From assembly GCA_020346225.1 (NCBI GenBank), contig CP070777.1, forward strand, positions 1,614,789-1,659,895: 45,107 bases of DNA, in the 5' to 3' direction. The translations under genes and the position numbers were made by a program. Positions 8,232 to 17,698 of this stretch are shown piece by piece. The stretch is from Candidatus Zixiibacteriota bacterium (lineage in GTDB: Bacteria; Zixibacteria; MSB-5A5; GN15; FEB-12). The notes below the pieces were generated by a model, which was given only the letters and a program-made list of their open reading frames with translations, searched no databases and was not told the origin of the DNA. How positions within the stretch are numbered: position 1 is the stretch's first letter; each line of letters begins with the position of its first letter.

Positions 8232-10448
8232 CTATTTTTCCAATCGGGGCAGGCGTTCGGCAAGACTCGGCTTGAAACTGATGGTCACCTGTTTGCCGAG
8301 ATTCTCGAATTTAACCTCGCCCTCCATCTCGAAAAGCGAATACCGCCCCGTGAGAACTTTCTTGTCACTCGGATTCTTGCCCCAGTTGCATGCGTGCTTG
8401 AGCTCGTCAAAAGCAATATGCACATCGTCGCCCAGCTTCCACTGAACCGTGTATTCGTCTCCCTCGAAAATCTGATTCTGGTCCGTCCAGGCCGGATCCT
8501 GACCGCGCCTGGTGATCTCTATATGCAGATGACCGTTCTCCGGCACCGCTTCGATGCGGTAAATGAAACTCTGCGCCTCTTCCCACCGGCGGGCCTCCCG
8601 CAAATAGCGCTCGATGGCATTGATGCCCTCGGCATCGGTTTGCGGGTTGAGCTCGCCGCGCAGCCGGCGCAGACGTTCCACCGCCCGACCCAGACGGTAT
8701 TCACCGTCGCTGTTACCGTTTATCTCCGCTATCAGGTCATCCAGTTCGATGCTGGCTTTCTGGGCTATTTCTTTCTTTTCAACGGCGGCCGCCTGCACTT
8801 TCATTTTCTCGATGAACGTTTCGGCGAGTTTCTCTTCGGGAGCGCTCAGTTCGCTGGCCGGGGTTTTCTGGTTAAAGGCCACCTGCTCGACAAGCCGCGC
8901 GGCCAGCGAGGTGTCGAATCTCGCGGCTATGAAGCTCGAAAAGAGTTCCCAGTAGCTCAGAATACGGTCGCTGCGGGAATAGAGTATGGTCGTTTCATCT
9001 CCCGAATGATAGTCCTGGAGTTCCGCCACCAGTTTCTCCCACTCGGGCGAAAGCTGCAGAGAGTCGGTGCTCGGATTGAGTTTGGGCCAGAGCGACGAAT
9101 CGGACAGGAGGCCGTCAAACCTGCCGATCAAGAGGTCGAGCTTCTTGACGGCTTCGGAGATGTCGAAATCACGGTAGAACTGACGGATTTTGCGCGAGGG
9201 CGCCTGGAAACTGGGAAAGAGGTTGCGTATCCATCGCGAGTTCTCGTAGCGGCTGTAGGCCGTCTGCACCTGACGGCGTTCCTCGTTGGATGTCGTAAAG
9301 ACATTGCCCGCGTTAGCCTTCAGAATTTCGGTCTCGACCTGCTGCGTCCGCGGCAGGAGATACTTGAAATGGTACAGAAAAGGAATCGAATAGAGTACCG
9401 CCCAGATGAGACAAACATACCCCACCGTCTTGGCCAGCGACTTGATGCGGGCGATTTTGCGGTTGCGCACAATCCCGTTGAGAAGCCAGTAGAACGGTTC
9501 CTTGATACCCACCGGATGAATCTTGGGCGGCGGTTTGTAAATGGAGCGACCCACATCGGAGCCGATCTTTTCCGGCTCCGCCCCGGTATTGGACACGAAG
9601 AATATCTGCAGATTCAGCGTCCGCCCGACCACCACTTTCAAAAAGTCGCTCAGCCGGAGCAGCACCTGACGGACCGTTCCGGTCCAGGTCGGGTCCGCCG
9701 AAACGCGGTCGCTCACCAGGAGCTTATTGAGAAATAGGTCGAAATCTTCCGACAGCAAGTGCTCATCGTCGGGGCTGATCAGCACCGTCTGGCTTTCACC
9801 GGTAAAGCCGGGCAGAACATCGGCCTTTGTCACCACCAGCGCCACCGGAACAGGCAGGGGTCGATGATGCGGCGCGAGTTTTTCAAGCATGCTCACGAAT
9901 GACGACACATGGGCCTGGCTCTCCAGCTCCGAACCCATGATTTTGGGGTCGTAGAAAAAGATGAGACCGTCGCAACCGGACATGAAGTCAAGAACCTTGT
10001 CTTTGAGCTCGGTTGCCCCGGTTATCGCCACCGCTTTGCCCGGGTAGTCATAGGTCACCACCGATACTTTCTTATCGCTATCGAGGATGGCGTTGAAAAG
10101 GAGCAGCCGGTCCCGCTCGGTCGGATCGGGGAAACGCTGTTCGCCCCTGGTGTCGACAATCGTCCCGGAGTCCGCCGTCGTTCCCAGGCCCCAGATGGCG
10201 CGACGGTTGGCCAGAAACTCCGTCGAGGTGGCGTTGTCAGTGACCGATATCTGCAGGTCTCTGGCTATCTTGCACTCTTCGTTGAGAACCGTAAAGTAAA
10301 CGGTCTTGCCGGAATTACGACTCCCGTACACGCCCACCCTGATGCCGGGCGGCCAGTCAAAGGCACCCCCGGGCTTGTCCTTCCCCTTGGCCGCCGCTTT
10401 GGCACCCTTCTGGAACAGCTTACCGGCTTTCTTCAACAGTTTGATCAC
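8232..10448 (-). CDS. Transmembrane GTPase in the TssM position
   Basis: A 738-residue protein. An N-terminal GTPase domain (about 36-300) has a P-loop GSRNSGKT (42-49), a DxxG switch in VTYDYPG (Asp134, Gly137) and a TKAD specificity motif (207-210). One strong membrane helix lies at about 341-363, followed by about 370 residues that would face the periplasm. TssM/IcmF also combines a P-loop domain, membrane helices and a large periplasmic part, but is usually 1100-1200 residues with three helices, so this is at best a divergent or analogous protein; the G domain looks more like stand-alone TRAFAC-type GTPases. It starts with GTG, overlapping the stop of the DotU-like gene in GTGA (10445-10448), which implies tight coupling of the two products. 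I infer a nucleotide-driven inner-membrane anchor of the T6SS. Confidence 0.8.
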   Translation of the reverse strand: MIKLLKKAGKLFQKGAKAAAKGKDKPGGAFDWPPGIRVGVYGSRNSGKTVYFTVLNEECKIARDLQISVTDNATSTEFLANRRAIWGLGTTADSGTIVDTRGEQRFPDPTERDRLLLFNAILDSDKKVSVVTYDYPGKAVAITGATELKDKVLDFMSGCDGLIFFYDPKIMGSELESQAHVSSFVSMLEKLAPHHRPLPVPVALVVTKADVLPGFTGESQTVLISPDDEHLLSEDFDLFLNKLLVSDRVSADPTWTGTVRQVLLRLSDFLKVVVGRTLNLQIFFVSNTGAEPEKIGSDVGRSIYKPPPKIHPVGIKEPFYWLLNGIVRNRKIARIKSLAKTVGYVCLIWAVLYSIPFLYHFKYLLPRTQQVETEILKANAGNVFTTSNEERRQVQTAYSRYENSRWIRNLFPSFQAPSRKIRQFYRDFDISEAVKKLDLLIGRFDGLLSDSSLWPKLNPSTDSLQLSPEWEKLVAELQDYHSGDETTILYSRSDRILSYWELFSSFIAARFDTSLAARLVEQVAFNQKTPASELSAPEEKLAETFIEKMKVQAAAVEKKEIAQKASIELDDLIAEINGNSDGEYRLGRAVERLRRLRGELNPQTDAEGINAIERYLREARRWEEAQSFIYRIEAVPENGHLHIEITRRGQDPAWTDQNQIFEGDEYTVQWKLGDDVHIAFDELKHACNWGKNPSDKKVLTGRYSLFEMEGEVKFENLGKQVTISFKPSLAERLPRLEK

Positions 10449-11362
10449 GGCCGACCCTTTTCATGCAGGCTGTTGGACCGCTCTTGCAGCTGCTCCAGCT
10501 TATCACCGGCGTAACTATTCCAGTAGGCCGGCACACCGAAAGCTATCGCCAGAAACAGCAGTATGACCAGGGTGTAAGTCAGGTAGGCCAGCTTGCGCTG
10601 CGTGCTGAGCAACCGGAAGTATGCGAAGCTCGAGAAGGCTCCGCGGCCCTTGGCTCGTATTTCCTTGGTCCAGCCGGCCAGACGCGACCACAGGCTCGTC
10701 CTGGCCAGATAATCCCACTGGGTCAGATAATTTTCGAACAGCCGGCCCTTGTCACCCAGCCGGTTGAGGGTGCCGACCCGCTGAAGGTGGAACTCCAGCG
10801 TCGTCCTGTCTCGCATCAACTGGGACCCCAGCGCATGACGGCGGCGCATCAGTTCCAGCACCTTGCACGGATCGGTCAGACCGTCGAACTCTTCCGGAGT
10901 CATGTCGACCTTGACGCTCTTGCCGAAATTATTGATGTAGGCGGCAATCTCTCCGAGCAAAAAGGCGTTGAGCCGATAGTTGTCTTTCAGAGCCGTTTCC
11001 TTGAACAACATTGCCGCCAGGGTTCTCTCGAAAAACGGCACATCCTGTTTGACCGAGCGCTGGTTGCGGCAGTAGGAATAGGCCTGATTGGAGCGACCGT
11101 CGGTATCGACCTCCGCCTCGAACCGGGTGATCAGCACCTGAACGGTCAGGCGCCTCAGGTCGGACGCGGTCAGGGGATGAAGCTTGATTTTGTCGAGCAG
11201 GTAGTAATCTATGTCAACCGCTTGGTTGCGGTCGCCTCGAAGAGTCTGAAATACGGTAACGATACCGTTGTAAGTCTGCAGGAATGCCTCTGTCTCGAAT
11301 TGCGGGTAGCTCGTCTCATATGTGTCAATATATTTGAACAGGTCATCAATATAAGACTTCAT
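10445..11362 (-). CDS. DotU/TssL-like inner-membrane protein of the T6SS
   Basis: A 305-residue protein with a long helical cytoplasmic part (1-255) and one membrane helix near the C-terminus (about 258-278, LAYLTYTLVILLFLAIAFGV), then a short basic tail. This order (helical N-domain, single C-terminal anchor) and its place between TssK and the GTPase are those of TssL/DotU, which joins the baseplate to the membrane complex. Sequence likeness to classical DotU is not obvious by eye, so the assignment rests on topology and context. Its stop overlaps the GTG start of the next gene. It lies 30 bases after TssK. Confidence 0.65.
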   Translation of the reverse strand: MKSYIDDLFKYIDTYETSYPQFETEAFLQTYNGIVTVFQTLRGDRNQAVDIDYYLLDKIKLHPLTASDLRRLTVQVLITRFEAEVDTDGRSNQAYSYCRNQRSVKQDVPFFERTLAAMLFKETALKDNYRLNAFLLGEIAAYINNFGKSVKVDMTPEEFDGLTDPCKVLELMRRRHALGSQLMRDRTTLEFHLQRVGTLNRLGDKGRLFENYLTQWDYLARTSLWSRLAGWTKEIRAKGRGAFSSFAYFRLLSTQRKLAYLTYTLVILLFLAIAFGVPAYWNSYAGDKLEQLQERSNSLHEKGRP

Positions 11363-11392
11363 TTTGAACGGATACTTTCAGACAGATGGTTC

Positions 11393-12838
11393 CTAAAGTG
11401 AATATATTATCAAATCCGTCTTGCCCAGATTGGAGAGCTTCTTGGCGTCCCCCGCCCCGCGGAATATCAGCGTCACCTGTTTCACCCCGGAAGCCTGCAT
11501 CATATCTTGGGGATGCAGCGCCACCTTGTTGCCGAAGGTGGACGTGTCCACCGTGACCGGGTCGGTTTCGCCCAGGCCCCGCGCTTCATTCAGACCCAGA
11601 CGAACCTGCATGTTCGACCAGGTACCGCCGGCGAAAAGGTCTTTGCTCATGAGTACGGTGATGTCGGACATCGGTGCAGGCTTCGTTATCTCCATCAAAA
11701 GATAATTGAGTTCGCCCACTTTCTCCAGGCGGCAGCTGGTGTAGTCGGCCAGGTTATAAGTCTTGCCATGGTAGGTGAGCGTCTGGGTGGCCATCGCCTG
11801 CGGACCGAGTTGTTCCTTCTTTACCTGCGCGAAGAACCCGAAAATCTCCCGCATGGTCGCGAACAAACCGTCGATCACGTTGATTTGGCTGCCGATGTCA
11901 CCATGGTTGTACTCGCTGAGAAGAAAATCGTCAATCTCCGACAGATACCGACCTATATCGGCACTGGTCTGCTTGACGAAGAACCTCTCATTAATATAGT
12001 CTTTCAATTCCGGATGCAAATTGATGAGCGTCGAAAAGACGCGAAACAGCCGCTTGAAATGGATGATCAGGTATAGAGGATGGACCGCATTCCGTCCGGC
12101 CGTGAACTGGTCGTGCGACGAGGCCAGGTGCTGAACGATCTGCGAAACGGTATCCTTGAACTCCGCCTGAAGACTGGTTCGCTGACCGACGGCCGTGTCG
12201 GCCGCCAGGGCCATGTAAGCCTGCGATGACAGAAGGATCAGCTTTTCCAGACGCCCCTTGTAATCGTTCACCTTCTGGCTGAGACGCTCATCGGCATTGC
12301 ACGACACACAGGGAGGGTAGTAGCTTTCCGAATGAACTACCTCCCCCTCCGAAACCGTCAGTTCCGCAATCTGTATGTGTTGACCTTCGGGCACGTTCGG
12401 CTTCTTACCGATATGCAGCGAATAATCGCTGCGCAGATACGGAATCCGGGGAACTTCTTCCGATGGGTCGGGGCTTCCAACCTGGTTCTTCTTGACCGCG
12501 TCCACCGCCAGATAGACCGGCACCAGACCTTCCGTCACGTCGGCCTCAGCCTTAACCTTGCCCTCCACCGCTTCGTTGATCTCGATATAGTGACCGTCGG
12601 GAGTGAGAGCCTGACAGCGATCAACGACTATCGCCAGTCGTCGCCCGCTCAGGAGCAAGTCGAGGCTTAGTGCAGGCTTGGCCGCAAGTGACTTCTTGAC
12701 AAGACCATAAGTATCACCGACGTTGAAAGAATGCCAGCGAACCAGGTCCTCAAAGTACTTCTCCTGGTCTTTGAGATGCTTCTGCGTTATGAGCATCCCG
12801 TCCTGCCAGTTCACTGAATATAAGCTTAAGTCACTCAT
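11393..12838 (-). CDS. tssK: T6SS baseplate protein TssK
   Basis: A 481-residue protein. TssK is the trimeric connector between the baseplate wedge (TssE/F/G) and the membrane complex. The N-terminus YSVNWQDGMLITQKHLKDQ matches the conserved W-x-x-G-M-x-x-x-x-x-H start of the family, and the length is close to the usual 440-460. The ATG at 12838 is chosen over one 27 bases upstream because GAGG lies 7 bases before it and the family begins there. It follows TssG by 90 bases, where the sequence turns AT-rich; no clear promoter was found in that gap. The C-terminal part, which in known TssK contacts TssL/TssM, would here meet the DotU-like and GTPase proteins. Confidence 0.9.
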   Translation of the reverse strand: MSDLSLYSVNWQDGMLITQKHLKDQEKYFEDLVRWHSFNVGDTYGLVKKSLAAKPALSLDLLLSGRRLAIVVDRCQALTPDGHYIEINEAVEGKVKAEADVTEGLVPVYLAVDAVKKNQVGSPDPSEEVPRIPYLRSDYSLHIGKKPNVPEGQHIQIAELTVSEGEVVHSESYYPPCVSCNADERLSQKVNDYKGRLEKLILLSSQAYMALAADTAVGQRTSLQAEFKDTVSQIVQHLASSHDQFTAGRNAVHPLYLIIHFKRLFRVFSTLINLHPELKDYINERFFVKQTSADIGRYLSEIDDFLLSEYNHGDIGSQINVIDGLFATMREIFGFFAQVKKEQLGPQAMATQTLTYHGKTYNLADYTSCRLEKVGELNYLLMEITKPAPMSDITVLMSKDLFAGGTWSNMQVRLGLNEARGLGETDPVTVDTSTFGNKVALHPQDMMQASGVKQVTLIFRGAGDAKKLSNLGKTDLIIYSL

Positions 12839-12928
12839 AGCCTTGCCTCGGTTAAATGGGGCCAATTTGGAATCTATACCCGTTCCATTTTAATGTCAAG
12901 GTAAATGTATCAGCGCCTCCCATAAGCG

Positions 12929-13849
12929 TCAAGCCCTTATGTGCGAAGTGTAGCCGAGATAGTGCCGTCGCTTTTCTTCTCCTATCTGCGTCAGCTCACC
13001 GACCGACCGCACCGTCACTCGTGACTGCAGATGCCCCGGCATGAAAACGTTCAGGGCACGCTCAATCTTGACGCGCGTGGAGCCGCCCGGAAGAAAATCG
13101 CGTATCTCGTCCGGTCGAACGTCCTCGACTATCACCTCGTAGGCGGTGTCGCAATCGGCGAAGCGCTTGCCCAGTATAACACCGCTTCCCAGCCGGTCGC
13201 TGGTGCTGCCCAGATAATAACGGCACGACTCCGGTATGGGGTGTTCGGCCGCCACGTTTTCGATGATTCTGAAGCGGTGCCCGAACAGACACTCGAGCAC
13301 CCGGCAGACCAGCTCGGCGTTGCCAGCCCAGTAATGAAAGGTCGGAAAGAGCGACGACCAGATCATCGCCTCCCGGAACGACATCCCCTCGCGTCCCGCT
13401 TCAAAGGCAAAGAGGTTGAGCACCTTTTCGAGATGGTCGAACTCAACCAGTCCGAAGGTACTCTTGAGATCGCGGTATTCGGCCACCGCCATATGCCTGA
13501 TGACCGCCGCATCAAACGGAGCCATCATGGCTCGGGCGCTGTCTTCCCAGGCGCCGGTCGACGCTCGCGTCCCGAAAAGGCCGTAGAAAAATTGGTACGG
13601 CATCTGATCGACGGCGCTGGAAAAGCCGACCTTCAGAGTGACTTTGGTCCTTTTGTCCAGCGGCGTTCCGGGTTTCGGGTCCTGCTCGCGAATCTCTCCC
13701 TTGTAGTTCTCGAACTCTCCGAGGGCAATGATATCTACTTTCGAGACGTCCAGACCCAGCTTGTCAAGCGTGTTGAGAGCCGTGGTAAAATGGAAAGGGT
13801 GCCTGCGGCTGCAGAAGTCCGGCATGACCTTTTCGGGCGGAGCGCTCAT
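12929..13849 (-). CDS. tssG: T6SS baseplate protein TssG with N-terminal PASTA-like domain
   Basis: A 306-residue protein. The C-terminal two thirds (about 80-306) carry the TssG signature, including the YYLGSTSDRLGSGVILGKRF block and EVIVEDV. TssG pairs with two TssF copies in the baseplate wedge. Residues about 17-75 read as a PASTA domain: TALNTLDKLGLDV, then EIREQDPKPGTPLDKRTKV and TLKVGF, which gives the helix-strand pattern and the QxPxPGTxLxxxxxVxLxV end typical of PASTA. PASTA domains usually bind peptidoglycan outside the cell, whereas TssG is cytoplasmic, so here it is more likely a protein-contact module. The start overlaps the stop of TssF in ATGA (13846-13849). Confidence 0.88.
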   Translation of the reverse strand: MSAPPEKVMPDFCSRRHPFHFTTALNTLDKLGLDVSKVDIIALGEFENYKGEIREQDPKPGTPLDKRTKVTLKVGFSSAVDQMPYQFFYGLFGTRASTGAWEDSARAMMAPFDAAVIRHMAVAEYRDLKSTFGLVEFDHLEKVLNLFAFEAGREGMSFREAMIWSSLFPTFHYWAGNAELVCRVLECLFGHRFRIIENVAAEHPIPESCRYYLGSTSDRLGSGVILGKRFADCDTAYEVIVEDVRPDEIRDFLPGGSTRVKIERALNVFMPGHLQSRVTVRSVGELTQIGEEKRRHYLGYTSHIRA

Positions 13850-15516
13850 CGCTTGACAATCTCCACTTCAAAGGCGGTGTTTACAGGCGCCCGGGACTTG
13901 AGAAAGCGACGAAGCCGCTCTCTCAGCAGTGCGGTTTCGTCATCGGAGTAGAAGTCCTCGGCCCCCACTCGCACCTTCACCAGAAGACACCGCCGCACGC
14001 CCCGCGCCGCCCTCTGGACCGAGTTCTCGCAACTGGCTTCTTTTATGCGCGGGTCGAAAGTGGTGGCCCAGGATGCGATTTCATCGAAACTCAAAACCCG
14101 GTCGCGGTTGCGCAGACGCTGGGATACTTCTGTTATGATCTGCGCCTCGGTCCTGGCCGGCACGGCTCCCTGCACCGCCGTCACATTGTCGACGGCATCA
14201 AGTCCCGGATGTTTTTCGTACAGCTCGTTGACCTCACCGGCGGCGATGCCGTTAGCTTCGATACCGCAGGTGACCGAATAAAAGACGGTAATATAATCCG
14301 GCGGCGGATCGAGTTGCGAAGAGTAGTCGAACCACAACACCAGCTTACCGTTACGCTCCTCAAGAGAATAAACCTGCTGCGTGGGACTTTCCTGAACGCG
14401 ATACACCGGCTGATATTCATTCTTGCCGGAGTCGATAACCTGTTCGATTTCAAGGATGCTATCCAGCGGCTCGGGAACCTCCACCTCTACCAGCCGATTG
14501 CCGCCGGTATACTTGTAGGTGGACAGCCCGTTCTTGTTGGTCGCGACGAAACAGTCAAAGTGAAGCTGAAAGCCCTTTTTGAACTGGACCTTGTCGCCCC
14601 CCGGCGGCAACTCGACCTTTATCCAGTAAAGGTTCTCCTGCTCCACGGTATAACGCACCTCTTCCTCGTCAATGAGGTTAAGCAACCGGGGTTCGATCGG
14701 GCCAAGTTCCCAGGTGGCCGTGAACCTCTCCGGCAGAACAACGAAATTGTTTTCCAGGTGTCGGAACAGGTCGGCCGTCGTGCGCAGGCCGCCCCAGTTA
14801 ACCGGCTCATCGGCATCGGTGAACATATCTTCGAGGCTGGTCGTCGCACCCGGGCAGAAACCGACATCGTCGTAGAAACCACCGGAATTGGATCCGGGGT
14901 ACCAGTAACCCCAGCGGAGTTGCCGTCGGACCGTTTCCGGTCCCTGTAGAAAGAGCTTGGCATCCTTCAGACCGGTCGGCAACCCGCCGTATTCGACGCC
15001 GATATACACCTCTCCGGGGCCTTGGCCGCGCAGCCGGGCGTCGGCCAGATCACCCTCGGCCTGCTCGAAGGCGACGCCGGGAGACACATTGATCACCGCG
15101 TCACCAAAGCGAACAAAATAGAACTTTGCGGTCGCCGCGATAATCTTCTCGCGGCGCTGCGACGAAAAGAAGAAAGTCTTGCCTCCCTCGCGTTTTTCCT
15201 TATAGAAGAACCGCGTGTGGGGATCAACCTCGACCACCGGGTCGACCGGCTTGCATTTCATGATGGTGTGCGCCGGCACCGGCCACCGCCGGCTTTCCGG
15301 CGCCAGCGACCGGACCAGCGAATTGACCGCTACCGTCCAGGTCCGGTCGATGCGGCGATCAATCCGCTCCAGCTGATGGGCATACAGCTCCATCAGGATT
15401 TTAAGAACGGGATCCAGGCGGTCGACCGACTCCGGAACGGACGGATTCCAGCGGCGCAACTGGCGATGCATGTCGGCAAAAATCTGTTGCCTGGTTCTTG
15501 ATCTCTCCGGTGTCAT
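13846..15516 (-). CDS. tssF: T6SS baseplate protein TssF
   Basis: A 556-residue protein of the TssF/VasA family, a gp6-like wedge component. The N-terminus (QIFADMHRQLRRW, then LMELYAHQLERIDRRIDR and LVRSLAPESRRWPVPAHTI) shows the family pattern of a helical start followed by a short pre-beta segment with W and P residues. The length is a little under the usual 580-620. It sits between TssE and TssG, the standard wedge order E-F-G, and its stop overlaps the TssG start. GGGA precedes the ATG. No unusual insertion is seen. Confidence 0.88.
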   Translation of the reverse strand: MTPERSRTRQQIFADMHRQLRRWNPSVPESVDRLDPVLKILMELYAHQLERIDRRIDRTWTVAVNSLVRSLAPESRRWPVPAHTIMKCKPVDPVVEVDPHTRFFYKEKREGGKTFFFSSQRREKIIAATAKFYFVRFGDAVINVSPGVAFEQAEGDLADARLRGQGPGEVYIGVEYGGLPTGLKDAKLFLQGPETVRRQLRWGYWYPGSNSGGFYDDVGFCPGATTSLEDMFTDADEPVNWGGLRTTADLFRHLENNFVVLPERFTATWELGPIEPRLLNLIDEEEVRYTVEQENLYWIKVELPPGGDKVQFKKGFQLHFDCFVATNKNGLSTYKYTGGNRLVEVEVPEPLDSILEIEQVIDSGKNEYQPVYRVQESPTQQVYSLEERNGKLVLWFDYSSQLDPPPDYITVFYSVTCGIEANGIAAGEVNELYEKHPGLDAVDNVTAVQGAVPARTEAQIITEVSQRLRNRDRVLSFDEIASWATTFDPRIKEASCENSVQRAARGVRRCLLVKVRVGAEDFYSDDETALLRERLRRFLKSRAPVNTAFEVEIVKR

Positions 15517-15531
15517 ATCGCTGATTCCCGT

Positions 15532-15906
15532 CTATCCCAAAACGTAGTTAGCCTCAAAATTCTTTTCCTCGCCGGCCTCCTTGTAGCTTCCCGATACTTT
15601 CACCGCCAGACCGAGCGAATGCGGCGCGTTGTCTTCAACACTGACGAAAGAAACGGATACGTTATACAGCCGTTCCTCGTACTTGTTGATGGCGTTGCGC
15701 AGACTGGCCCGGATGTCCGCCTTGCTGGCGGCGTAAAGATCGGAATACTCTTTTTCCCAGATGTCGCAGCCGAAATCCGGCTCAAAAGGCATGCCCCCCC
15801 GACGCGTGCTCAGAAGCAAACCGACCGAATAGGTTATGGATTCCTGAAGAGAGCACCTGTCCAGGTATCCATCTCTGACTACAAACGGTAACGCCAGGTA
15901 ATCCAT
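15532..15906 (-). CDS. tssE: T6SS baseplate protein TssE (gp25-like)
   Basis: A 124-residue gp25-like protein that nucleates sheath assembly on the baseplate. The motif LLLSTRRGGMPFEPDFGCDIWE corresponds to the conserved gp25 segment (short turn, then PxFG), followed by IRASLRNAINKYEERL and a beta-rich C-terminus. The usual EPR core of gp25 proteins is not evident as such. It follows VgrG by 7 bases and no strong ribosome site precedes its ATG, so it probably relies on ribosomes finishing VgrG. TssF starts 15 bases on. Confidence 0.88.
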   Translation of the reverse strand: MDYLALPFVVRDGYLDRCSLQESITYSVGLLLSTRRGGMPFEPDFGCDIWEKEYSDLYAASKADIRASLRNAINKYEERLYNVSVSFVSVEDNAPHSLGLAVKVSGSYKEAGEEKNFEANYVLG

Positions 15907-15913
15907 AGCCGCA

Positions 15914-17623
15914 TTAATTCAGGTTGATTACTGCTCCCTTGATAACACACTGCCCGCTGGCCTCGGCGTTCAGATTCGCTCCCGCTTTGTTTTTCAGGTT
16001 GGCCTTGGCGTCGAGATTTAGATCAGCCCCCGATTTGACCTCTGTGGCCGCCTGGCTTTCGACGGTGATATTGTTTCCCTTGATACTCAGATCTCCGGCG
16101 CTCTCGATATTGATATCGCCCTGGCTCTTGATGCTGATCGACGGCGTCTTCATGTTCATGACGATCTGGTTGTCACCGTTCTTGGTGGTGATCTTTATCT
16201 CTTCCTCGCCGTCCTTATCGGTCAGCCGGATCTCGTTGCCGCTCCTGGTGAGAAATACTTTTACTTCATTCTTGTCATCGGGCGTCTCGGGAAGCGTGTC
16301 GGTTCCGCTGTATACCGAACCAAGGGCCACCGGCAGGTCAGGGTTGCCGTTCTCGTACCCGACCAGCACCTCGTCGTCGAGTTCCGGCAGGCTGATCCAG
16401 CCATGCCCGCTGCCGGCGTGGGGAGCGAGGTAGCGGACAAACTGGCTTTCGATTCCGAGCGCCGGAATCTTCACCTGTATCCGACCCAGCCTGTCAGGAT
16501 CATCGAGACTGGTCACGACGCCGCTCTGAAGATTGGTCAGCGCCGGACGCTTACTCGTCTTGGCCGGGAAAGATATGTCGAGAGGGCTGCAGACGAACTC
16601 GTTGTGGTACTTGCCGCTCTCGTCAAAGCTGTGCCGCACCGATTTCACCCAGTACAGGCCGTCGAATTTGCTCATGCCGTTGATCTTCACACAGTGGCCG
16701 ACTTTGACGGCCGGCACGATAGACTCGCCGGTGCAATCGACCATGCGACCTATCTGACTCTCAACAGCCTTGGTCAGAGTGGAGTCCACACTCGACTGGT
16801 CCGTCGCCATCTCCGTGCCGACATAACCCGACTGCTCGAAGATCTTTTTGGAAGCGTCAATGGATGCCTTGGCCATATCCGACGGAGAAGAACGCAGTAC
16901 GTTGCTGTCGATCTGGGATTCCAGAACGGTCTTCTTACCGTACTCCCAGGACTTCGATTCAAACTTGCTGGCGGCGGTGCCCAGACCCAGGGCAAACGTT
17001 CCCAGGGTCTCGCGCCAGTTCAGATCCTCCGAGGAAGAACCACTGGCTTTCTGGAGAACATATTCCTTGCCGTCATAATACGAGTACAAACCGGCGTCCT
17101 CGGCCAGACGCTTTATGTACTGCCAGTCGGTTTCCTGGTACTGAACGCTGTACTTGATACTCGACCCCGAGGATTCCATGTTACCCCGCGTGATCGGGTA
17201 GCCGGAGACAATCGACCCGATTATATCGCTGGCCGCCTGCTCCTCGAAGTACGTTACTTTCGGCGCCCCGTCCATCACCCTGGTCGGGCTCTTACCCACG
17301 ATGAGAACGGTATTCAGACCATCAATGCTGTTCTCCAGCCTGACCTCGCTGACCAGACCGATAAATTCCAGCGCCCTGGCTTCATCAACCACACCACCGG
17401 CCGGCGTGATCGTCAGGGCCACCGACTTCCCCAGAAACGCGGTGTAGGTGCCGGGATCGTCGAAATCCTGATCGCTGGAGGCCTTGCCAACCTGCTTGAC
17501 CCGTATTTTCAGACTGTGATGGTCATAAACATACTGGTCGAGCTCAACTGACGATACCGTGTGTTTTATTTCCCTGTTGTCAATCTTGATACTGCAAATA
17601 CACGGGGTTTCGATTTTCGCCAT
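15914..17623 (-). CDS. vgrG: T6SS spike protein VgrG
   Basis: A 569-residue spike protein with the gp27-like base (about 1-370), the OB-fold (around GVVTSLDDPDRLGRIQVKIP) and the conserved GSGHGWISLPELDDEVLVGYENGNPD block, followed by a needle of short beta repeats (SIKSQGDINIESAGDLSIKG and similar) ending in AVINLN. No effector domain is fused at the C-terminus, so cargo must ride on the PAAR tip or inside the tube. It is the only VgrG in the window. Upstream is a stem-loop that separates it from hcp. Confidence 0.93.
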   Translation of the reverse strand: MAKIETPCICSIKIDNREIKHTVSSVELDQYVYDHHSLKIRVKQVGKASSDQDFDDPGTYTAFLGKSVALTITPAGGVVDEARALEFIGLVSEVRLENSIDGLNTVLIVGKSPTRVMDGAPKVTYFEEQAASDIIGSIVSGYPITRGNMESSGSSIKYSVQYQETDWQYIKRLAEDAGLYSYYDGKEYVLQKASGSSSEDLNWRETLGTFALGLGTAASKFESKSWEYGKKTVLESQIDSNVLRSSPSDMAKASIDASKKIFEQSGYVGTEMATDQSSVDSTLTKAVESQIGRMVDCTGESIVPAVKVGHCVKINGMSKFDGLYWVKSVRHSFDESGKYHNEFVCSPLDISFPAKTSKRPALTNLQSGVVTSLDDPDRLGRIQVKIPALGIESQFVRYLAPHAGSGHGWISLPELDDEVLVGYENGNPDLPVALGSVYSGTDTLPETPDDKNEVKVFLTRSGNEIRLTDKDGEEEIKITTKNGDNQIVMNMKTPSISIKSQGDINIESAGDLSIKGNNITVESQAATEVKSGADLNLDAKANLKNKAGANLNAEASGQCVIKGAVINLN

Positions 17624-17642
17624 AAGAACCGTTGACCCTTCT

Positions 17643-17682
17643 GCTTAAAATAAGCGGCCGGGCGGAACACAACGCCCCGCCC
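17643..17682 (-). promoter_or_regulatory. Stem-loop pair between hcp and vgrG
   Basis: On the minus strand GGGCGG (17677-17682) pairs with CCGCCC (17660-17665), followed by a second small hairpin GCTTA-TTT-TAAGC (17643-17655). No long T-run follows, so it may be a partial terminator or a 3-prime stabiliser that lets hcp be made in excess of downstream genes. It resembles the hairpin upstream of hcp. Confidence 0.55.
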
Positions 17683-17698
17683 GACCCCGAAAACGAAG

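Noticed and set aside
8187-9737. Long plus-strand frame of about 516 codons opposite the transmembrane GTPase
   Set aside because: It is antisense to a gene with clear GTPase motifs, has no family features and results from high-GC codon bias.
16403-17551. Long plus-strand frame of about 382 codons opposite vgrG
   Set aside because: Shadow of vgrG, whose frame carries recognisable spike motifs; no ribosome site or known protein pattern.
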